Origin: Azotobacter salinestris
GTDB lineage: Bacteria; Pseudomonadota; Gammaproteobacteria; Pseudomonadales; Pseudomonadaceae
Reading direction: 5' to 3'
Assembly (NCBI RefSeq): GCF_009363155.1
Contig: NZ_CP045302.1
Span: forward strand, 4,199,001 to 4,263,000
Length of the DNA: 64,000 bases
Shown here: one piece after another, positions 9,547 to 19,244 of the stretch
Layout of the letters: the number at the start of each line of letters is the position of its first letter
Numbering within the stretch: position 1 is the stretch's first letter
Position numbers and translations under genes: made by a program
Notes under the pieces: generated by a model
Database searches by the model: none
The model's input: the letters and a program-made list of their open reading frames with translations, nothing else
What the model was told of the DNA's origin: nothing

Positions 9547-10227
9547 ATGGCCTGTTTCGCCGTCACGCCCGTGGCCGATATGCAAGAAACCCTGCGAATC
9601 ACCGAGATCTTCCACTCGCTGCAGGGGGAGACGCGTACTGCCGGCTTGCCGACGGTATTCGTGCGCCTTACAGGTTGCCCCCTGCGCTGTCACTATTGCG
9701 ATACGACCTACGCCTTCAGCGGCGGGGAGACTCTATCCCTGTCCGTGATCCTCGAGCGCGTGGCCAGCTACAACCCGCGCTATGTGTGCGTCACCGGCGG
9801 CGAGCCGCTGGCCCAGCCGAATGGCGTCAAGCTTCTGCACCTGCTTTGCGAGGCCGGTTATGCAGTTTCCCTGGAGACCAGCGGGGCCTTCGACATTTCG
9901 GCTGTGGATTGCCGGGTGAGCCGGGTGCTCGACCTGAAAACCCCGGGCTCGGGAGAGGTCGCCCGCAATCGCTACGAGAACATGGCCCTGCTGACGCGCA
10001 ACGACCAGGTGAAGTTCGTGCTTTGCTCCCGCGAGGACTATGATTGGGCAGTTTCCAAGCTGATCGAATATCGTCTGGCCGAGCGTGCCGGAGAGGTGTT
10101 GTTCTCGCCCAGCCATGGGCAACTGGAGGGGCGGGAGCTGGCGGACTGGATCGTCGCCGACAGCCTGCCGGTTCGCCTGCAGCTGCAGCTGCACAAGATC
10201 CTCTGGGACGATGCCCGGGGACGCTGA
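9547..10227 (+). CDS. queE: 7-carboxy-7-deazaguanine synthase QueE (radical SAM)
   Basis: Radical SAM enzyme converting 6-carboxytetrahydropterin to 7-carboxy-7-deazaguanine in queuosine/preQ0 synthesis. The family-typical [17 protein letters not shown] and the [4Fe-4S] cluster motif [10 protein letters not shown] are clear, as are TGGEP and the C-terminal [10 protein letters not shown]. Two starts are possible. ATG 9547 has a GGAGG just upstream (9539-9543). ATG 9580 matches the usual family N-terminus and gives 215 residues but lacks a ribosome-binding site. I give the longer form because of the GGAGG, though conservation favours the shorter. queC follows. Confidence 0.93.
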   Translation: MACFAVTPVADMQETLRITEIFHSLQGETRTAGLPTVFVRLTGCPLRCHYCDTTYAFSGGETLSLSVILERVASYNPRYVCVTGGEPLAQPNGVKLLHLLCEAGYAVSLETSGAFDISAVDCRVSRVLDLKTPGSGEVARNRYENMALLTRNDQVKFVLCSREDYDWAVSKLIEYRLAERAGEVLFSPSHGQLEGRELADWIVADSLPVRLQLQLHKILWDDARGR

Positions 10228-10291
10228 GCAGCTCCACTTCCCGTCAGCCGGCTTTTGCCGGTTCCGCAACTTCCTGGCGAGACGATACGAA

Positions 10292-10966
10292 ATGAGCGAG
10301 AAAAAAGCGGTCATCCTGCTGTCCGGCGGTCTTGATTCCGCTACCGTGGCTGCCTTGGCGAAGGCCGAGGGCTATGCCTGCTACAGCATGAGCTTCGATT
10401 ATGGCCAGCGTCATCGTGCCGAGCTGCAGGCGGCCGAGCGGGTGGCCCGACAACTGGGCATGGTCGAGCACAGGGTGATCGGTCTGGCTCTGGACGGAAT
10501 CGGTGGTTCGGCGCTGACCGATCCTGCCATCGCGGTACCGGAGTCTCCCTGCGAAGGCATTCCGGTCACCTATGTGCCGGCACGCAATACGGTGTTTCTC
10601 GCCCTGGCGTTGGGGTGGGCCGAGGTACTGCAAGCGCGCGACATTTTCATTGGGGTCAACGCGGTGGATTACTCCGGCTATCCGGATTGCCGTCCGGCAT
10701 TCATCGAGGCGTTCGAGCGAATGGCCAATCTGGCGACCAAGGCCGGGGTGGAGGGGCAAGGTTTCCGCATTCGGGCACCTTTGCAGAACCTCGGCAAGGA
10801 CGAAATCATTCGTGCCGGTTTGCGTCACGGGGTCGACTATGGAATGACGGTGTCCTGTTATCAGGCCGACGAGGAAGGGCGTGCCTGCGGCAAATGCGAT
10901 TCCTGTCGTCTGAGGATGGCCGGCTTTGCTGCAGCCGGTGTAGCCGACCCCACTCGCTATATTTGA
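10292..10966 (+). CDS. queC: 7-cyano-7-deazaguanine synthase QueC
   Basis: ATP-dependent enzyme that converts 7-carboxy-7-deazaguanine to preQ0. The product has 224 residues, normal length. The PP-loop ATP pyrophosphatase motif [11 protein letters not shown] is at residues 9-19, and the C-terminal zinc cysteines are in [11 protein letters not shown]. The longer open frame beginning at 10085 overlaps queE in another frame and is not conserved, so ATG 10292 is taken as the start. The next feature is the tRNA-Lys promoter. Confidence 0.96.
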   Translation: MSEKKAVILLSGGLDSATVAALAKAEGYACYSMSFDYGQRHRAELQAAERVARQLGMVEHRVIGLALDGIGGSALTDPAIAVPESPCEGIPVTYVPARNTVFLALALGWAEVLQARDIFIGVNAVDYSGYPDCRPAFIEAFERMANLATKAGVEGQGFRIRAPLQNLGKDEIIRAGLRHGVDYGMTVSCYQADEEGRACGKCDSCRLRMAGFAAAGVADPTRYI

Positions 10967-10989
10967 ATTTGAGTTTTTTCGGAGAGGTG

Positions 10990-11017
10990 TTGAAATTCTG
11001 AGATAAATCAGTATTAT
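10990..11017 (+). promoter_or_regulatory. Sigma-70 type promoter of tRNA-Lys
   Basis: A -35 TTGAAA (10990-10995), a 16-base spacer and a -10 TATTAT (11012-11017) are followed by a GC-rich discriminator just before the tRNA. Spacing and position fit a strong stable-RNA promoter. Confidence 0.65.
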
Positions 11018-11029
11018 ACGCCTCGCGTT

Positions 11030-11105
11030 GGGTCGTTAGCTCAGTCGGTAGAGCAGTTGGCTTTTAACCAATTGGTCGTAGGTTCGAATCCTACACGACC
11101 CACCA
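11030..11105 (+). tRNA. tRNA-Lys (anticodon TTT)
   Basis: A 76-base cloverleaf. The acceptor is GGGTCGT/ACGACCC with encoded CCA at the 3' end. The anticodon stem is GTTGG/CCAAT with a wobble pair, the loop is CTTTTAA with anticodon TTT, and the T arm is GTAGG-TTCGAAT-CCTAC. In P. aeruginosa a tRNA-Lys after queC is followed by a variable block; here a short spacer and a phasin-like gene follow. Confidence 0.97.
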
Positions 11106-11350
11106 TCCTTTCTGTGGATGTGTTCATCGATGCTGGTGGGCATATCGTCAATTTCAGGCAGGGCATGAGCCTTGTTTCGACTTGCGCTTCATTGCGTGTC
11201 CATGATTTCTACTCGAAATGACCATCTTCGGCTGGATGCATTTCCTATACTTGTCTCTCTGTCATTGTCCCTGACTGTGGCTTTTGCGGTTGCTTGTAAC
11301 CTTGCTGCAACCGCTGGCGGCCGTTCATGGCTTGTTTTGTGGAGGGCGGT

Positions 11351-11758
11351 ATGGCTCGGGCTCGTCGTCAAACGAATCGCGTTTCCAGGCAGGCTACCGA
11401 GCTTGCGGTGGCAGTGCCTTTGGTTGTGGCTCAGCGCATGGCGCGCATGGCCATGGCGGGGTCGACTCTGACCGCCAGGGATCGGCGCGAGTTTCAGCTG
11501 ATGGGGGCGGAAAAGCTGGCCGCCTTCGGCGAGTCTTGGATGGCCATGTACCTGCAGATGTTCCATGCCAATCAGGAGCTTGCCTTTTCGCTGATGAAGG
11601 CTTGGAATCCGATGCTGGCCGGCAAGGATGCATGGTTCAAGTCGGCGCAGGCGGTTCAGTCCGCCATGCTGGATATCCTGGGCAAGGGTATGGCTCCGCT
11701 GCACAAGCGAGCCGTGGGCAATGCCAGGCGCCTGAGTCGATCGGGGGCTAGGCGCTGA
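11351..11758 (+). CDS. Phasin-like polyhydroxyalkanoate granule-associated protein (putative)
   Basis: A 135-residue, mostly helical protein with a basic N-terminus (ARARRQTNRVSRQA). Its central pattern VAQRMARMAMAG ... ARDRREFQLMGAEKLAAFGESW resembles the short PHA granule-associated phasins annotated in proteobacteria. Such proteins coat storage granules. ATG 11351 is chosen because GGAGG lies 5 bases upstream; an ATG at 11327 lacks one. The gene stands alone between tRNA-Lys and nadA, with no PHA synthase in the window. Assignment rests on pattern memory and is moderate. Confidence 0.55.
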   Translation: MARARRQTNRVSRQATELAVAVPLVVAQRMARMAMAGSTLTARDRREFQLMGAEKLAAFGESWMAMYLQMFHANQELAFSLMKAWNPMLAGKDAWFKSAQAVQSAMLDILGKGMAPLHKRAVGNARRLSRSGARR

Positions 11759-11933
11759 CTGCGGCAAATCTGGCTTGTCGTGAGTCAGTATCGCAGGGTG
11801 TCGTGCCGGCTCTTTTGAAAGCTCTCCTGGGCGATGTGCACCGCCTTTCTCCGTGCCGGTGGCGCTTCCCTTTGTTGCCGAGTCACAGGTGATATACTCG
11901 CCTTCCGCGCACGTGCCTGCAGGTCCAGCGAAT

Positions 11934-12992
11934 ATGACCCACATTTCCGAACGCCTCCTCGTCCAGGCTCATCTCGATGCCAAGCAGATCAAGCCGTTGA
12001 GCGCCGAGGAGGAGGCCTATTACCGCAGTGAGATCGCCGCTGAGCTGCGCAGGCAGAATGCCGTGCTGGTAGCACACTACTACTGTGACCCGGTGCTGCA
12101 GGCGCTGGCTGAAGAAACTGGCGGTTGCGTTGCCGACTCCCTGGAGATGGCCCGGTTTGGCAGCCAGCATCCGGCCCAGACACTGCTCGTCGCTGGTGTA
12201 CGCTTCATGGGAGAGACGGCGAAAATCCTCAATCCGGAAAAGCGTGTGCTGATGCCGACCCTGGAGGCTACCTGCTCTCTGGATCTGGGTTGCCCGGTGG
12301 AAGAGTTCTCTGCCTTCTGCGACCAGCACCCCGAGCGTACTGTGGTGGTCTATGCCAATACCTCGGCGGCGGTCAAGGCGCGGGCTGACTGGGTGGTCAC
12401 GTCCAGCTGTGCCCTGGAGATCGTCGAGAGCCTCATGGACAATGGCGAGAAAATCATTTGGGCGCCGGATCGTCATCTCGGCCGATACATCCAGCGTGAG
12501 ACTGGTGCCGACATGCTGCTCTGGGACGGTGCCTGTATCGTCCATGAGGAGTTCAAGGCAAAGCAGTTGCTCGACATGAAGCTGCTCTATCCCGATGCCG
12601 CTGTGTTGGTCCATCCGGAGTCCCCGGAGGCGGTGATCGAGCTGGCCGATGCGGTGGGCTCGACCAGTCAACTGATCAAGGCTGCACAGACGCTGCCCAA
12701 TTCGACCTTTATTGTGGCTACCGATCGAGGCATCTTCTACAAGATGCAGCAGCTTTGCCCCGGCAAGCGTTTCGTGGAGGCGCCTACGGCAGGGAGTGGC
12801 GCGACCTGTCGCAGCTGTGCTCATTGCCCCTGGATGGCGATGAATACCCTGGAGCGTACCCTGGCGAGTCTGCGTGGTGGCATCAACGAAATTTTCGTCG
12901 ATCCGGCGCTGATCCCGCGGGCGGTCAAGCCGCTCGCGCGCATGCTCGACTTCACCCATACAGCCCGCCTGAAGCTCGCCGGCAATGCCTGA
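11934..12992 (+). CDS. nadA: Quinolinate synthase NadA
   Basis: [4Fe-4S] enzyme that condenses iminoaspartate with dihydroxyacetone phosphate to quinolinate in NAD synthesis. The product has 352 residues. Cluster-binding cysteines are seen in [10 protein letters not shown] and in the C-terminal [20 protein letters not shown] is near the N-terminus. The start ATG 11934 gives the conserved [14 protein letters not shown]. The open frame extends back to 11853 without conservation. It converges with the bepA-like gene, and a weak GC hairpin with a short T run lies at about 13021-13046. Confidence 0.96.
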   Translation: MTHISERLLVQAHLDAKQIKPLSAEEEAYYRSEIAAELRRQNAVLVAHYYCDPVLQALAEETGGCVADSLEMARFGSQHPAQTLLVAGVRFMGETAKILNPEKRVLMPTLEATCSLDLGCPVEEFSAFCDQHPERTVVVYANTSAAVKARADWVVTSSCALEIVESLMDNGEKIIWAPDRHLGRYIQRETGADMLLWDGACIVHEEFKAKQLLDMKLLYPDAAVLVHPESPEAVIELADAVGSTSQLIKAAQTLPNSTFIVATDRGIFYKMQQLCPGKRFVEAPTAGSGATCRSCAHCPWMAMNTLERTLASLRGGINEIFVDPALIPRAVKPLARMLDFTHTARLKLAGNA

Positions 12993-13059
12993 TGAAGAGA
13001 TTGCCCTCTGAAAAGGAGAGGCCCAGCCAGGCCTCGTCGGGCTTTTTCCTTGCTGGCGA

Positions 13060-14493
13060 TCAGCGCAGCATCTCCTCGATCATCTTTTTTTCCTCCTTCA
13101 GGGCCTGCTGTCGGGCATCCATGCGTGCAGCCAGCTGGAAGTTACCGCTGGCGCGCCGCTTGGCAAAGTTCAGTTGCTCGATGGCCTGATCATAATTGCC
13201 GACCAGCGCAAAATACTCGGCGCGGGCCTGGTGAACGCCGATGATGTCACCGGATAGGCCACGGACTTCGGCGGCTAGATACCAGATGTCCGGGTCCTGA
13301 GGGCGGCTGGCGAGCAACTCGTTGAGTACTTTCTCTGCCGCTGCCGGCTGATTCTGCTTGAGCAGCAAATCAGCCTGGGTCTGGCGCAGCGGGTAGTTGC
13401 CCGGATACAACGCGAGCAGGCGCTTGAGCCGCGCTTCGGTCTCCGGAAGACGGTTGGCCGTGATATCCAGGGCAACTGCGGCGAGGTTGTAGTCGATATC
13501 GTTGGGCGACTTGTTCAGCAGCGGCTGCAGTGTTTCCCGGGCCTCGTTGAGCTGGCCGCTTTTGGTCAGGGCCAGCACCAGTCCGTAGCGAGCGGCCGTG
13601 GAGTCCGGTTTTTCATCGAGCATGGCGCGAAAGCGCTTCACGGCCATGCCGGGAGTCTGCTCGTAGAGGAACTGCACGCGAGCGCGCATCAGTTGATAGC
13701 GGTGGTTGTCCTGGCGCCCGCCGGGGCGGTATTGCTCCGCGCGGTTACGGGTATCGGCGATACGCGACTCGGTGACCGGGTGGGTCAGAAGGAACTCCGG
13801 CGGCTTGGCATCATAGCGATACTGGCGCATCAGGCGTTCGAACATGCTCGGCATGGCGCGCGGATCGTAACCAGCCTTCTCCAGATTGAGCAGGCCTATG
13901 CGGTCGGCTTCCTGTTCATTCTGGCGGGAAAAGCGCCGCATCTCCTGCATCGCCGCCGCCTGGCTGGAGGCGATTGCCGCCATGCCGGCGTCTCCTGCGC
14001 CTGCAGCGGCGGCAATGATGCCGGCAAGCATGGTGGCCATCACGGGTATTTGAAGGCGTTGCTGGGCCTCGAGGCCGCGGGCGAAATGGCGCTGCGAAAG
14101 GTGCGCCAGTTCGTGAGCCATTACCGCGGCGTATTCGGCCTCTGTCTGCGCGTAGAGAAACAGGCCGCCATTCACACCAATGATGCCTCCGGGGGCGGCG
14201 AAAGCGTTCAGCTGCGGGCTGTCGAGCAGGACGAACTCCAGGCGCCGGTCCTGCACCTGGCTGGTTTCGCTCAGCCGGTAGACACTGGTTTCCACATAGT
14301 CCTTCAGCTGCGCGTCGGACAGATGGGGAACCTGCCCGCGCAGCAGGCTAAGCCAAGCTCGGCCGAGTTGGTGCTCTTGGGCGGGGGATACGATGGCCGA
14401 GCTGGCATCTCCCAGTGACGGTAGATCACTGGCTGTGCCTGGGAGCGCGAGCAGGCAGGCGAGGGCGAGGAGTCCGGGGCGCAGGAGCTTCAT
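13060..14493 (-). CDS. bepA: M48 family periplasmic metalloprotease with TPR domain (BepA-like)
   Basis: Zinc protease and chaperone for outer-membrane protein (BAM/LptD) quality control. The start at 14493 (MKLLRPGLLALACLLAL) gives a signal peptide; ATGs further upstream precede it without a ribosome-binding site. The M48 active site HELAHLSQRH (HEXXH) is at about residue 135, and the third ligand glutamate is in EQEADRIGL. The C-terminal half (about residues 290-477) is TPR-like (AARYGLVLALTKSGQLNEA, NQPAAAEKVLNELLA). Length is 477 residues. In P. aeruginosa the equivalent gene also sits between nadA and the TusA-like gene. Confidence 0.92.
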   Translation of the reverse strand: MKLLRPGLLALACLLALPGTASDLPSLGDASSAIVSPAQEHQLGRAWLSLLRGQVPHLSDAQLKDYVETSVYRLSETSQVQDRRLEFVLLDSPQLNAFAAPGGIIGVNGGLFLYAQTEAEYAAVMAHELAHLSQRHFARGLEAQQRLQIPVMATMLAGIIAAAAGAGDAGMAAIASSQAAAMQEMRRFSRQNEQEADRIGLLNLEKAGYDPRAMPSMFERLMRQYRYDAKPPEFLLTHPVTESRIADTRNRAEQYRPGGRQDNHRYQLMRARVQFLYEQTPGMAVKRFRAMLDEKPDSTAARYGLVLALTKSGQLNEARETLQPLLNKSPNDIDYNLAAVALDITANRLPETEARLKRLLALYPGNYPLRQTQADLLLKQNQPAAAEKVLNELLASRPQDPDIWYLAAEVRGLSGDIIGVHQARAEYFALVGNYDQAIEQLNFAKRRASGNFQLAARMDARQQALKEEKKMIEEMLR

Positions 14494-14634
14494 GCGGCAA
14501 GTTCTGACGTTCAAAGGCATCTTTACTGTGTCCATTCAAGTTTAGGCGCGTCGATGTCGTCGGGCGCGCCCGGCAGGCGACTGGTCAGCTCTCTGCCGGC
14601 TTGGTTATCCTTGGGGCCTTTTCTGGAGAGCCCT

Positions 14635-14886
14635 ATGACTGATGCTGAGTGGCAGGCTGACGCCTGCGATGCCGAGCTGGATGCCAGTGGTTTGAGCTGC
14701 CCGCTGCCTTTGCTCAAGGCCAAGCTGGAGTTGAATCGCCTGCACTCCGGAGCAGTGCTCAAGGTGACCGCGACGGATCCCGGTTCGCAACGGGATTTTC
14801 GCGCCTTCGCCAGGTTGGCTGGCCATTGCCTGCTCCGCGAGGAAGTCGAGGGAGACCATTTCCGCTACTGGCTGCGCAAGGGGTGA
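14635..14886 (+). CDS. TusA-family sulfur carrier protein (PA1006-type)
   Basis: Small sulfurtransferase-fold protein of 83 residues. The family signature with the persulfide-accepting cysteine, [16 protein letters not shown], is at about residues 15-30. A GGAG site lies 8 bases before ATG 14635. In P. aeruginosa the gene at this locus (PA1006) is a TusA-like protein needed for molybdenum cofactor homeostasis and nitrate respiration. Transfer of that role here is inference from locus and sequence. It converges with bcp, 26 bases away. Confidence 0.88.
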   Translation: MTDAEWQADACDAELDASGLSCPLPLLKAKLELNRLHSGAVLKVTATDPGSQRDFRAFARLAGHCLLREEVEGDHFRYWLRKG

Positions 14887-14912
14887 TGCTGGGTGTCGAT
14901 CCGGGGGCGGGC

Positions 14913-15389
14913 TCAGCCGGACTGGTGCAGGGCTCGGGCCGCAGCCAGTACGGCATCGACGTGGCCGGGCACCTTCACGCTGCGCCACGCCTGGCGCAGC
15001 ACCCCATCGCTGTCGATCAGGAAGGTACTGCGATCGATGCCCAGGTATTCCTTGCCATAAAGCTTTTTCAGCTTGATCACATCGAACAGCTGACAAAGCT
15101 GCTCCTCCCTGTCGGAGATCAGCTCGAAAGGGAATGCCTGCTTGCTCTTGAAGTTCTCGTGGGATTTCAACCCGTCCCGGGAGACGCCGAAAACCAGCGT
15201 GTTGGCCGCCTGGAACTCCTCGTGGCGATCACGGAAGTCCTGGCCCTCCGTGGTGCAGCCCGGCGTGCTGTCCTTCGGATAGAAGTACAGAACCACCTGT
15301 CGGCCTCTGAGTGCGGCAAGCGAAACCAGCTGGCCGCTGGTGGCCTGGGCTTGGAAGTCGGGAACGGGCTGCTCAAGGGCGACGGGCAT
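14913..15389 (-). CDS. bcp: Thiol peroxidase Bcp (peroxiredoxin Q)
   Basis: Cytoplasmic thioredoxin-dependent peroxiredoxin of 158 residues that reduces hydroperoxides. The peroxidatic cysteine is in the motif [18 protein letters not shown] (near residue 45). [14 protein letters not shown] and the C-terminal [10 protein letters not shown] helix are typical. It lies 9 bases downstream of the gcvR-like gene on the same strand, so the two are probably one transcript reading away from dapA. Confidence 0.94.
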   Translation of the reverse strand: MPVALEQPVPDFQAQATSGQLVSLAALRGRQVVLYFYPKDSTPGCTTEGQDFRDRHEEFQAANTLVFGVSRDGLKSHENFKSKQAFPFELISDREEQLCQLFDVIKLKKLYGKEYLGIDRSTFLIDSDGVLRQAWRSVKVPGHVDAVLAAARALHQSG

Positions 15390-15398
15390 GAGGGCTCC

Positions 15399-15956
15399 TT
15401 AGGGGTTCTGGGGGCGCCAGGGCTCGATCAGCGCGTCGAGATTCAGGGCATCGGCGAAGTCGAGGAACTGGTCGCGCAGCCAGCTGATCTGGGTACCGGC
15501 CGGCAGAGTGACAGTCAGGGTGGCGTTGAGCATGGTGCCACCGGTCTGCGGCGCCTGGTAGGTATCGCAGGTAAGGTTTTCCAGCTCGACACGGTGGTCG
15601 ATGAAGAACTGGCAGAGCTCGGCGAGAATGTCCGGGCGATAGGCTGCGCTGACATAGGCGACGTAGGGCAGGGCCTGCGGGCGATTGTCCAGGGGCTGGC
15701 TACGGGTCAGGTTGTAGGTGAAGTCGTGTCGCTTGGCCAGGGCCGGCAAGCTGGCTTCCATGCGTGCCAGTCCGTCCCAGCTGCCAGCTACCTGCACGAC
15801 CAGGGCGCAGATTTCGCCATGACGGGTCAGGCGGGTGCTGACAACCGAGCAGCGGCTTTCCTGACTGGCACGACACAGCACGTTGGTCAGCTCCATGGGG
15901 GCGCTGCCGAGAACGCTGATGACGAGGAACTGTTCGCGAACGGGGGGGGTGGACAT
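15399..15956 (-). CDS. gcvR: Glycine cleavage system transcriptional repressor-like protein (GcvR, two ACT domains)
   Basis: A 185-residue protein built of two ACT domains. The first is at about residues 8-80 ([27 protein letters not shown]). The second is at about residues 98-175 ([31 protein letters not shown]). GcvR senses glycine and antagonises the activator GcvA in enteric bacteria. In Pseudomonas the equivalent is paired with bcp and diverges from dapA, as here. Direct DNA binding is not expected, since no helix-turn-helix is seen. Confidence 0.88.
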   Translation of the reverse strand: MSTPPVREQFLVISVLGSAPMELTNVLCRASQESRCSVVSTRLTRHGEICALVVQVAGSWDGLARMEASLPALAKRHDFTYNLTRSQPLDNRPQALPYVAYVSAAYRPDILAELCQFFIDHRVELENLTCDTYQAPQTGGTMLNATLTVTLPAGTQISWLRDQFLDFADALNLDALIEPWRPQNP

Positions 15957-16121
15957 GCAGCTTTCCTAAACGATGGGCCGTCGTCGCAAGAGGCGCCGAA
16001 CAAAGCCGGAAGGGTAACGAAAAGCAGCGTCGAGGGGAATGCTTGGGCCTTGCAGTCAACTTGTACAAGCCAGATGGCGACAGTACCATTACGACTCATT
16101 TTTTCCGGCAGGAGTGGTTGC

Positions 16122-17000
16122 ATGATTGCGGGCAGCATGGTGGCTCTGGTCACCCCCATGGATGCGCAGGGCGGTCTGGACTGGGACAGCCTGGGCAAGC
16201 TCGTGGACTTCCACCTGCAAGAGGGTACCAACGCCATCGTCGCGGTCGGTACCACGGGCGAGTCCGCGACTCTGGACGTCGCCGAGCATGTCGAAGTCAT
16301 TCGTCGTGTGGTCGATCAGGTCAACGGCAGGATTCCGGTTATTGCCGGTACCGGCGCCAACTGTACCCGTGAGGCGATCGAGCTGACGGCGAACGCCAAG
16401 AGCGTCGGTGCCGATGCCTGCCTGCTGGTGACCCCCTACTACAACAAGCCGACCCAGGAGGGCCTGTATCAGCACTTCCGTGCCATCGCCGAGGCCGTGG
16501 CGATTCCGCAGATCCTCTACAACGTGCCAGGCCGTACGGTCTGCGACATGTTGCCGGAAACCGTCGAGCGTCTTTCGCGGGTGCCAAACATCATCGGCAT
16601 CAAGGAGGCGACCGGCAATCTGGAGCGTGGGCGCGAAGTGCTGGAGCGCGTATCCAAGGACTTCCTGGTGTATTCAGGCGATGATCCCACCGCCGTCGAA
16701 CTCATCCTGATGGGCGGCAAGGGTAATATCTCGGTGACCGCCAATGTGGTTCCGCGCGCCATGAGCGATCTCTGCGCTGCGGCCATGCGGGGCGAGGCGG
16801 CTATCGCCCGAGCGATGAACGAGCGTCTGATGTCGCTGCACAAGGCACTGTTCCTTGAGTCCAATCCGATTCCCGTGAAGTGGGCCCTGCACGAGATGGG
16901 GTTGATTCCCGAAGGTATCCGCCTGCCCCTGACCTGGCTGAGCTCCGCTTGCCACGAGCCGCTGCGCCAGGCTCTTCGCCAGGTCGGTGCCCTGGCTTGA
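16122..17000 (+). CDS. dapA: 4-hydroxy-tetrahydrodipicolinate synthase DapA
   Basis: First enzyme of the lysine/diaminopimelate branch, condensing pyruvate with aspartate semialdehyde. The product has 292 residues, exactly the usual size. Key residues are visible: the TT pair in VGTTGES (44-45), Tyr in ILYNVPGRT (about 133) and the Schiff-base lysine in [10 protein letters not shown] (about 161). The open frame runs much further upstream, but that part overlaps bcp and gcvR antisense. ATG 16122 is preceded by CAGGAG and begins [13 protein letters not shown]. bamC follows after 19 bases. Confidence 0.97.
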   Translation: MIAGSMVALVTPMDAQGGLDWDSLGKLVDFHLQEGTNAIVAVGTTGESATLDVAEHVEVIRRVVDQVNGRIPVIAGTGANCTREAIELTANAKSVGADACLLVTPYYNKPTQEGLYQHFRAIAEAVAIPQILYNVPGRTVCDMLPETVERLSRVPNIIGIKEATGNLERGREVLERVSKDFLVYSGDDPTAVELILMGGKGNISVTANVVPRAMSDLCAAAMRGEAAIARAMNERLMSLHKALFLESNPIPVKWALHEMGLIPEGIRLPLTWLSSACHEPLRQALRQVGALA

Positions 17001-17019
17001 TCATCGGGAAGCATTGCGC

Positions 17020-18132
17020 ATGAAGCGACTGGCCGGGCTCTCTGCCCTTGCCGCGATGCTTTCGAGTGTCGGCGGCTGTGGTTGGCTGTGGGGAGAGGAA
17101 GGATATTTCCGTGACCGCGGCAGCGATTATCTCGAGGCGCGGCAAACCGCTCCGATGCGCTTGCCGCCGAACGTGGAGGCCAAGCGTCTCGATCCGTTGC
17201 TGTCGGTGCCGTTGAGCGTGGCCGATATGCAGCACGGCAGCGAGTTCGAAGTGCCGCGTCCCCAACCCTTGCGGAGCGTACAGGAGGTCAGCGAGTTCAG
17301 CCTGCAGCAAAGCGGCGACTCTCGCTGGCTCGTGGCCCAGCGTGCGCCGGCGGAAATCTGGCCGATGCTCCGGCAGTTTTTCGAGGACAACGGCTTCGAC
17401 ATCGCGGAAGAGCGCCTTTCGGGTGGAGAGTTCATCACAGCCTGGCAGCCTCTCGAGGCGCTATCCGCGCCCATGGCGCGCCGCCTTGGCAGTCGTACCG
17501 CCGAGCAGGCGGCAGGGAGTGAAGTCCGGGTGCGCGTGCGTGTCGAGCCGGGTGTCCAGCGCAACTCCAGCGAGATTTTCGTGAGCAGCGCGCTGCGTTC
17601 GTCCGGCAGTGCCTCCGACACTGGAGTGGTCGGCCGCGGCGATGCGGGTCTGGATGCTGCGCTGCTGGACGAGATGAACGCCAGCCTGACGCGTAGTGCC
17701 GAGCGTGGTGGTTCGGTTTCCCTGCTGGCAGCCCGCGACTTCGATGCACCGAGTCGCGTCATGCTCTCGGAGGATGGCAACGGCAATCCTTTCCTGAGCC
17801 TGGATGCCGATTTCGACCGGGCCTGGTCGAGCGTCGGTCGTGCCTTGGAGATGGGCGACGTGCGAGTCGAGGACATCAACCGTAGTCTCGGTGTGTATTA
17901 CATCAATCTCGCCGAGAGGGCAGACAGGAGCGAGAGGCCGGGCTTTATCGGGCGCCTGTTTGGGAGGGGCGAGGATCCGGAGGCCGTGGAGGCTCGTGCC
18001 GAGCGCTACCAGGTGCGCCTGACCCGGATTGCGGAGGGTGTCCAGGTCACGGTGGAGAAGGATATGAATACCTTTGCTCCGGAAGAGGTGGCGCGCCGGG
18101 TGCTGAACATGCTTCAGGAACATCTCGGTTGA
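17020..18132 (+). CDS. bamC: Outer membrane protein assembly lipoprotein BamC
   Basis: Accessory lipoprotein (NlpB) of the BAM outer-membrane protein insertion complex, 370 residues. The signal peptide LAGLSALAAMLSSVGGC ends in a lipobox with Cys at residue 18. An unstructured N-terminal segment that binds BamD follows (PPNVEAKRLDPLLSVP), then two helix-grip domains (about 105-225 and 260-370). The dapA-bamC order is conserved from enteric bacteria to Pseudomonas. Start 17020 is chosen for the signal peptide. A terminator hairpin follows. Confidence 0.92.
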   Translation: MKRLAGLSALAAMLSSVGGCGWLWGEEGYFRDRGSDYLEARQTAPMRLPPNVEAKRLDPLLSVPLSVADMQHGSEFEVPRPQPLRSVQEVSEFSLQQSGDSRWLVAQRAPAEIWPMLRQFFEDNGFDIAEERLSGGEFITAWQPLEALSAPMARRLGSRTAEQAAGSEVRVRVRVEPGVQRNSSEIFVSSALRSSGSASDTGVVGRGDAGLDAALLDEMNASLTRSAERGGSVSLLAARDFDAPSRVMLSEDGNGNPFLSLDADFDRAWSSVGRALEMGDVRVEDINRSLGVYYINLAERADRSERPGFIGRLFGRGEDPEAVEARAERYQVRLTRIAEGVQVTVEKDMNTFAPEEVARRVLNMLQEHLG

Positions 18133-18192
18133 ATGAATGGTTGCATGGCCGGGCGCGCTCTGCGGTCGCTTCGGTTATGGCAGATATCGATG

Positions 18193-18223
18193 GGCGAAAC
18201 CTTTCCCGGTTTCGCCTATTTTG
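18193..18223 (+). terminator. Terminator after dapA-bamC
   Basis: GGCGAAACC (18193-18201) and GGTTTCGCC (18208-18216) form a perfect 9-bp stem with a 6-base loop, followed by TATTTTG. It separates the dapA-bamC transcript from purC. Confidence 0.75.
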
Positions 18224-18246
18224 TTTGACAAAGGCGGAAAGACGCG

Positions 18247-19116
18247 ATGAGTACACCGACCACCCTCGGCCTGAAGAAAATCTATTCGGGCAAAGTCCGC
18301 GATCTCTATGAAGTCGATGCCAGGCGCATGCTGATGGTGGCCAGCGATCGGCTGTCGGCTTTCGATGTGATTCTTGCCGAGCCGATTCCGGACAAGGGCA
18401 AGATTCTTACCGCCATCTCCAATTTCTGGTTCGACAAATTGGCGGGCCTGGTGCCGAACCATTTCACTGGCGACCGCGTCGAGGATGTGGTTCCGGCCGC
18501 CGAGCTGCCGTTGGTCGAAGGGCGAGCGGTGGTCGTGAAGCGTCTCAAGCCGGTGGCAGTGGAGGCCATAGTACGTGGCTATATTGCCGGCTCCGGCTGG
18601 AAGGAATACCAGAGGAGCGGTACCGTTTGCGGTATCCCGCTGCCAGCCGGCCTGAAGGAGGCGGCCAAGCTGCCGCAACCGATTTTCACGCCCTCGACCA
18701 AGGCGGCGGTGGGTGATCATGATGAAAACATCACGTTCGCACAGTGCGAGGCCATCATCGGCAAGGAGCTGGCGGCAAAGGTGCGCGATACCGCCATTGC
18801 TTTGTACAGCGCCGCCGTTGAATATGCGGCCACCCGAGGCATCATCATTGCCGATACCAAGTTCGAGTTCGGTCTGGATGAGGACGGTACTCTGACCCTC
18901 ATGGATGAAGTACTGACCCCGGACTCCAGCCGCTTCTGGCCGGCCGACAGCTATGTGGAAGGGCGGAATCCGCCAAGCTTCGACAAGCAGTTCGTACGCG
19001 ACTGGCTGGAGTCCACCGGCTGGAACAAGCAGCCGCCGGCGCCGCCATTGCCGCTCGAAGTTGCGCAGAAGACGGCCGACAAATACCGTGAGGCATTGAC
19101 TCGCCTCACCTGCTGA
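18247..19116 (+). CDS. purC: SAICAR synthase PurC, long (ADE1/betaproteobacterial-like) form
   Basis: Phosphoribosylaminoimidazole-succinocarboxamide synthase of purine synthesis, 289 residues. Motifs are clear: [11 protein letters not shown] (ATP loop), [40 protein letters not shown] and [15 protein letters not shown]. Most Pseudomonas PurC proteins I know at this locus are about 236 residues and of the E. coli type. This one is of the longer fungal ADE1/Burkholderia type with the C-terminal [14 protein letters not shown] extension. It keeps the expected position after bamC. The enzyme call is secure; the evolutionary origin is inference. Confidence 0.95.
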   Translation: MSTPTTLGLKKIYSGKVRDLYEVDARRMLMVASDRLSAFDVILAEPIPDKGKILTAISNFWFDKLAGLVPNHFTGDRVEDVVPAAELPLVEGRAVVVKRLKPVAVEAIVRGYIAGSGWKEYQRSGTVCGIPLPAGLKEAAKLPQPIFTPSTKAAVGDHDENITFAQCEAIIGKELAAKVRDTAIALYSAAVEYAATRGIIIADTKFEFGLDEDGTLTLMDEVLTPDSSRFWPADSYVEGRNPPSFDKQFVRDWLESTGWNKQPPAPPLPLEVAQKTADKYREALTRLTC

Positions 19117-19203
19117 AGTTGGGGCAGCTGCGTTGTCACAATGCTTGCCGGGACGAGCCAATCCCAATTGCCTGAAAGCGCACAAAAAATTCCGTTCAGG
19201 GGG

Positions 19204-19232
19204 TTCGCCAAAGACACTCGAGCTGGTATCAT
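19204..19232 (+). promoter_or_regulatory. Probable promoter of tRNA-Ser
   Basis: A -10 TATCAT (19227-19232) with a weak -35 TTCGCC (19204-19209) at 17-base spacing and a GC-rich discriminator lies 12 bases before the tRNA. Confidence 0.5.
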
Positions 19233-19244
19233 GCGCGCCGCCTA

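Noticed and set aside
9510-10292. Possible preQ1 riboswitch near queE/queC
   Set aside because: No pseudoknot-like C-rich/A-rich aptamer pattern was found in the short leaders.
14826-16121. Upstream extension of the dapA frame (724-codon open frame)
   Set aside because: It lies antisense to bcp and gcvR, and the conserved DapA sequence begins at 16122 with its own ribosome-binding site.
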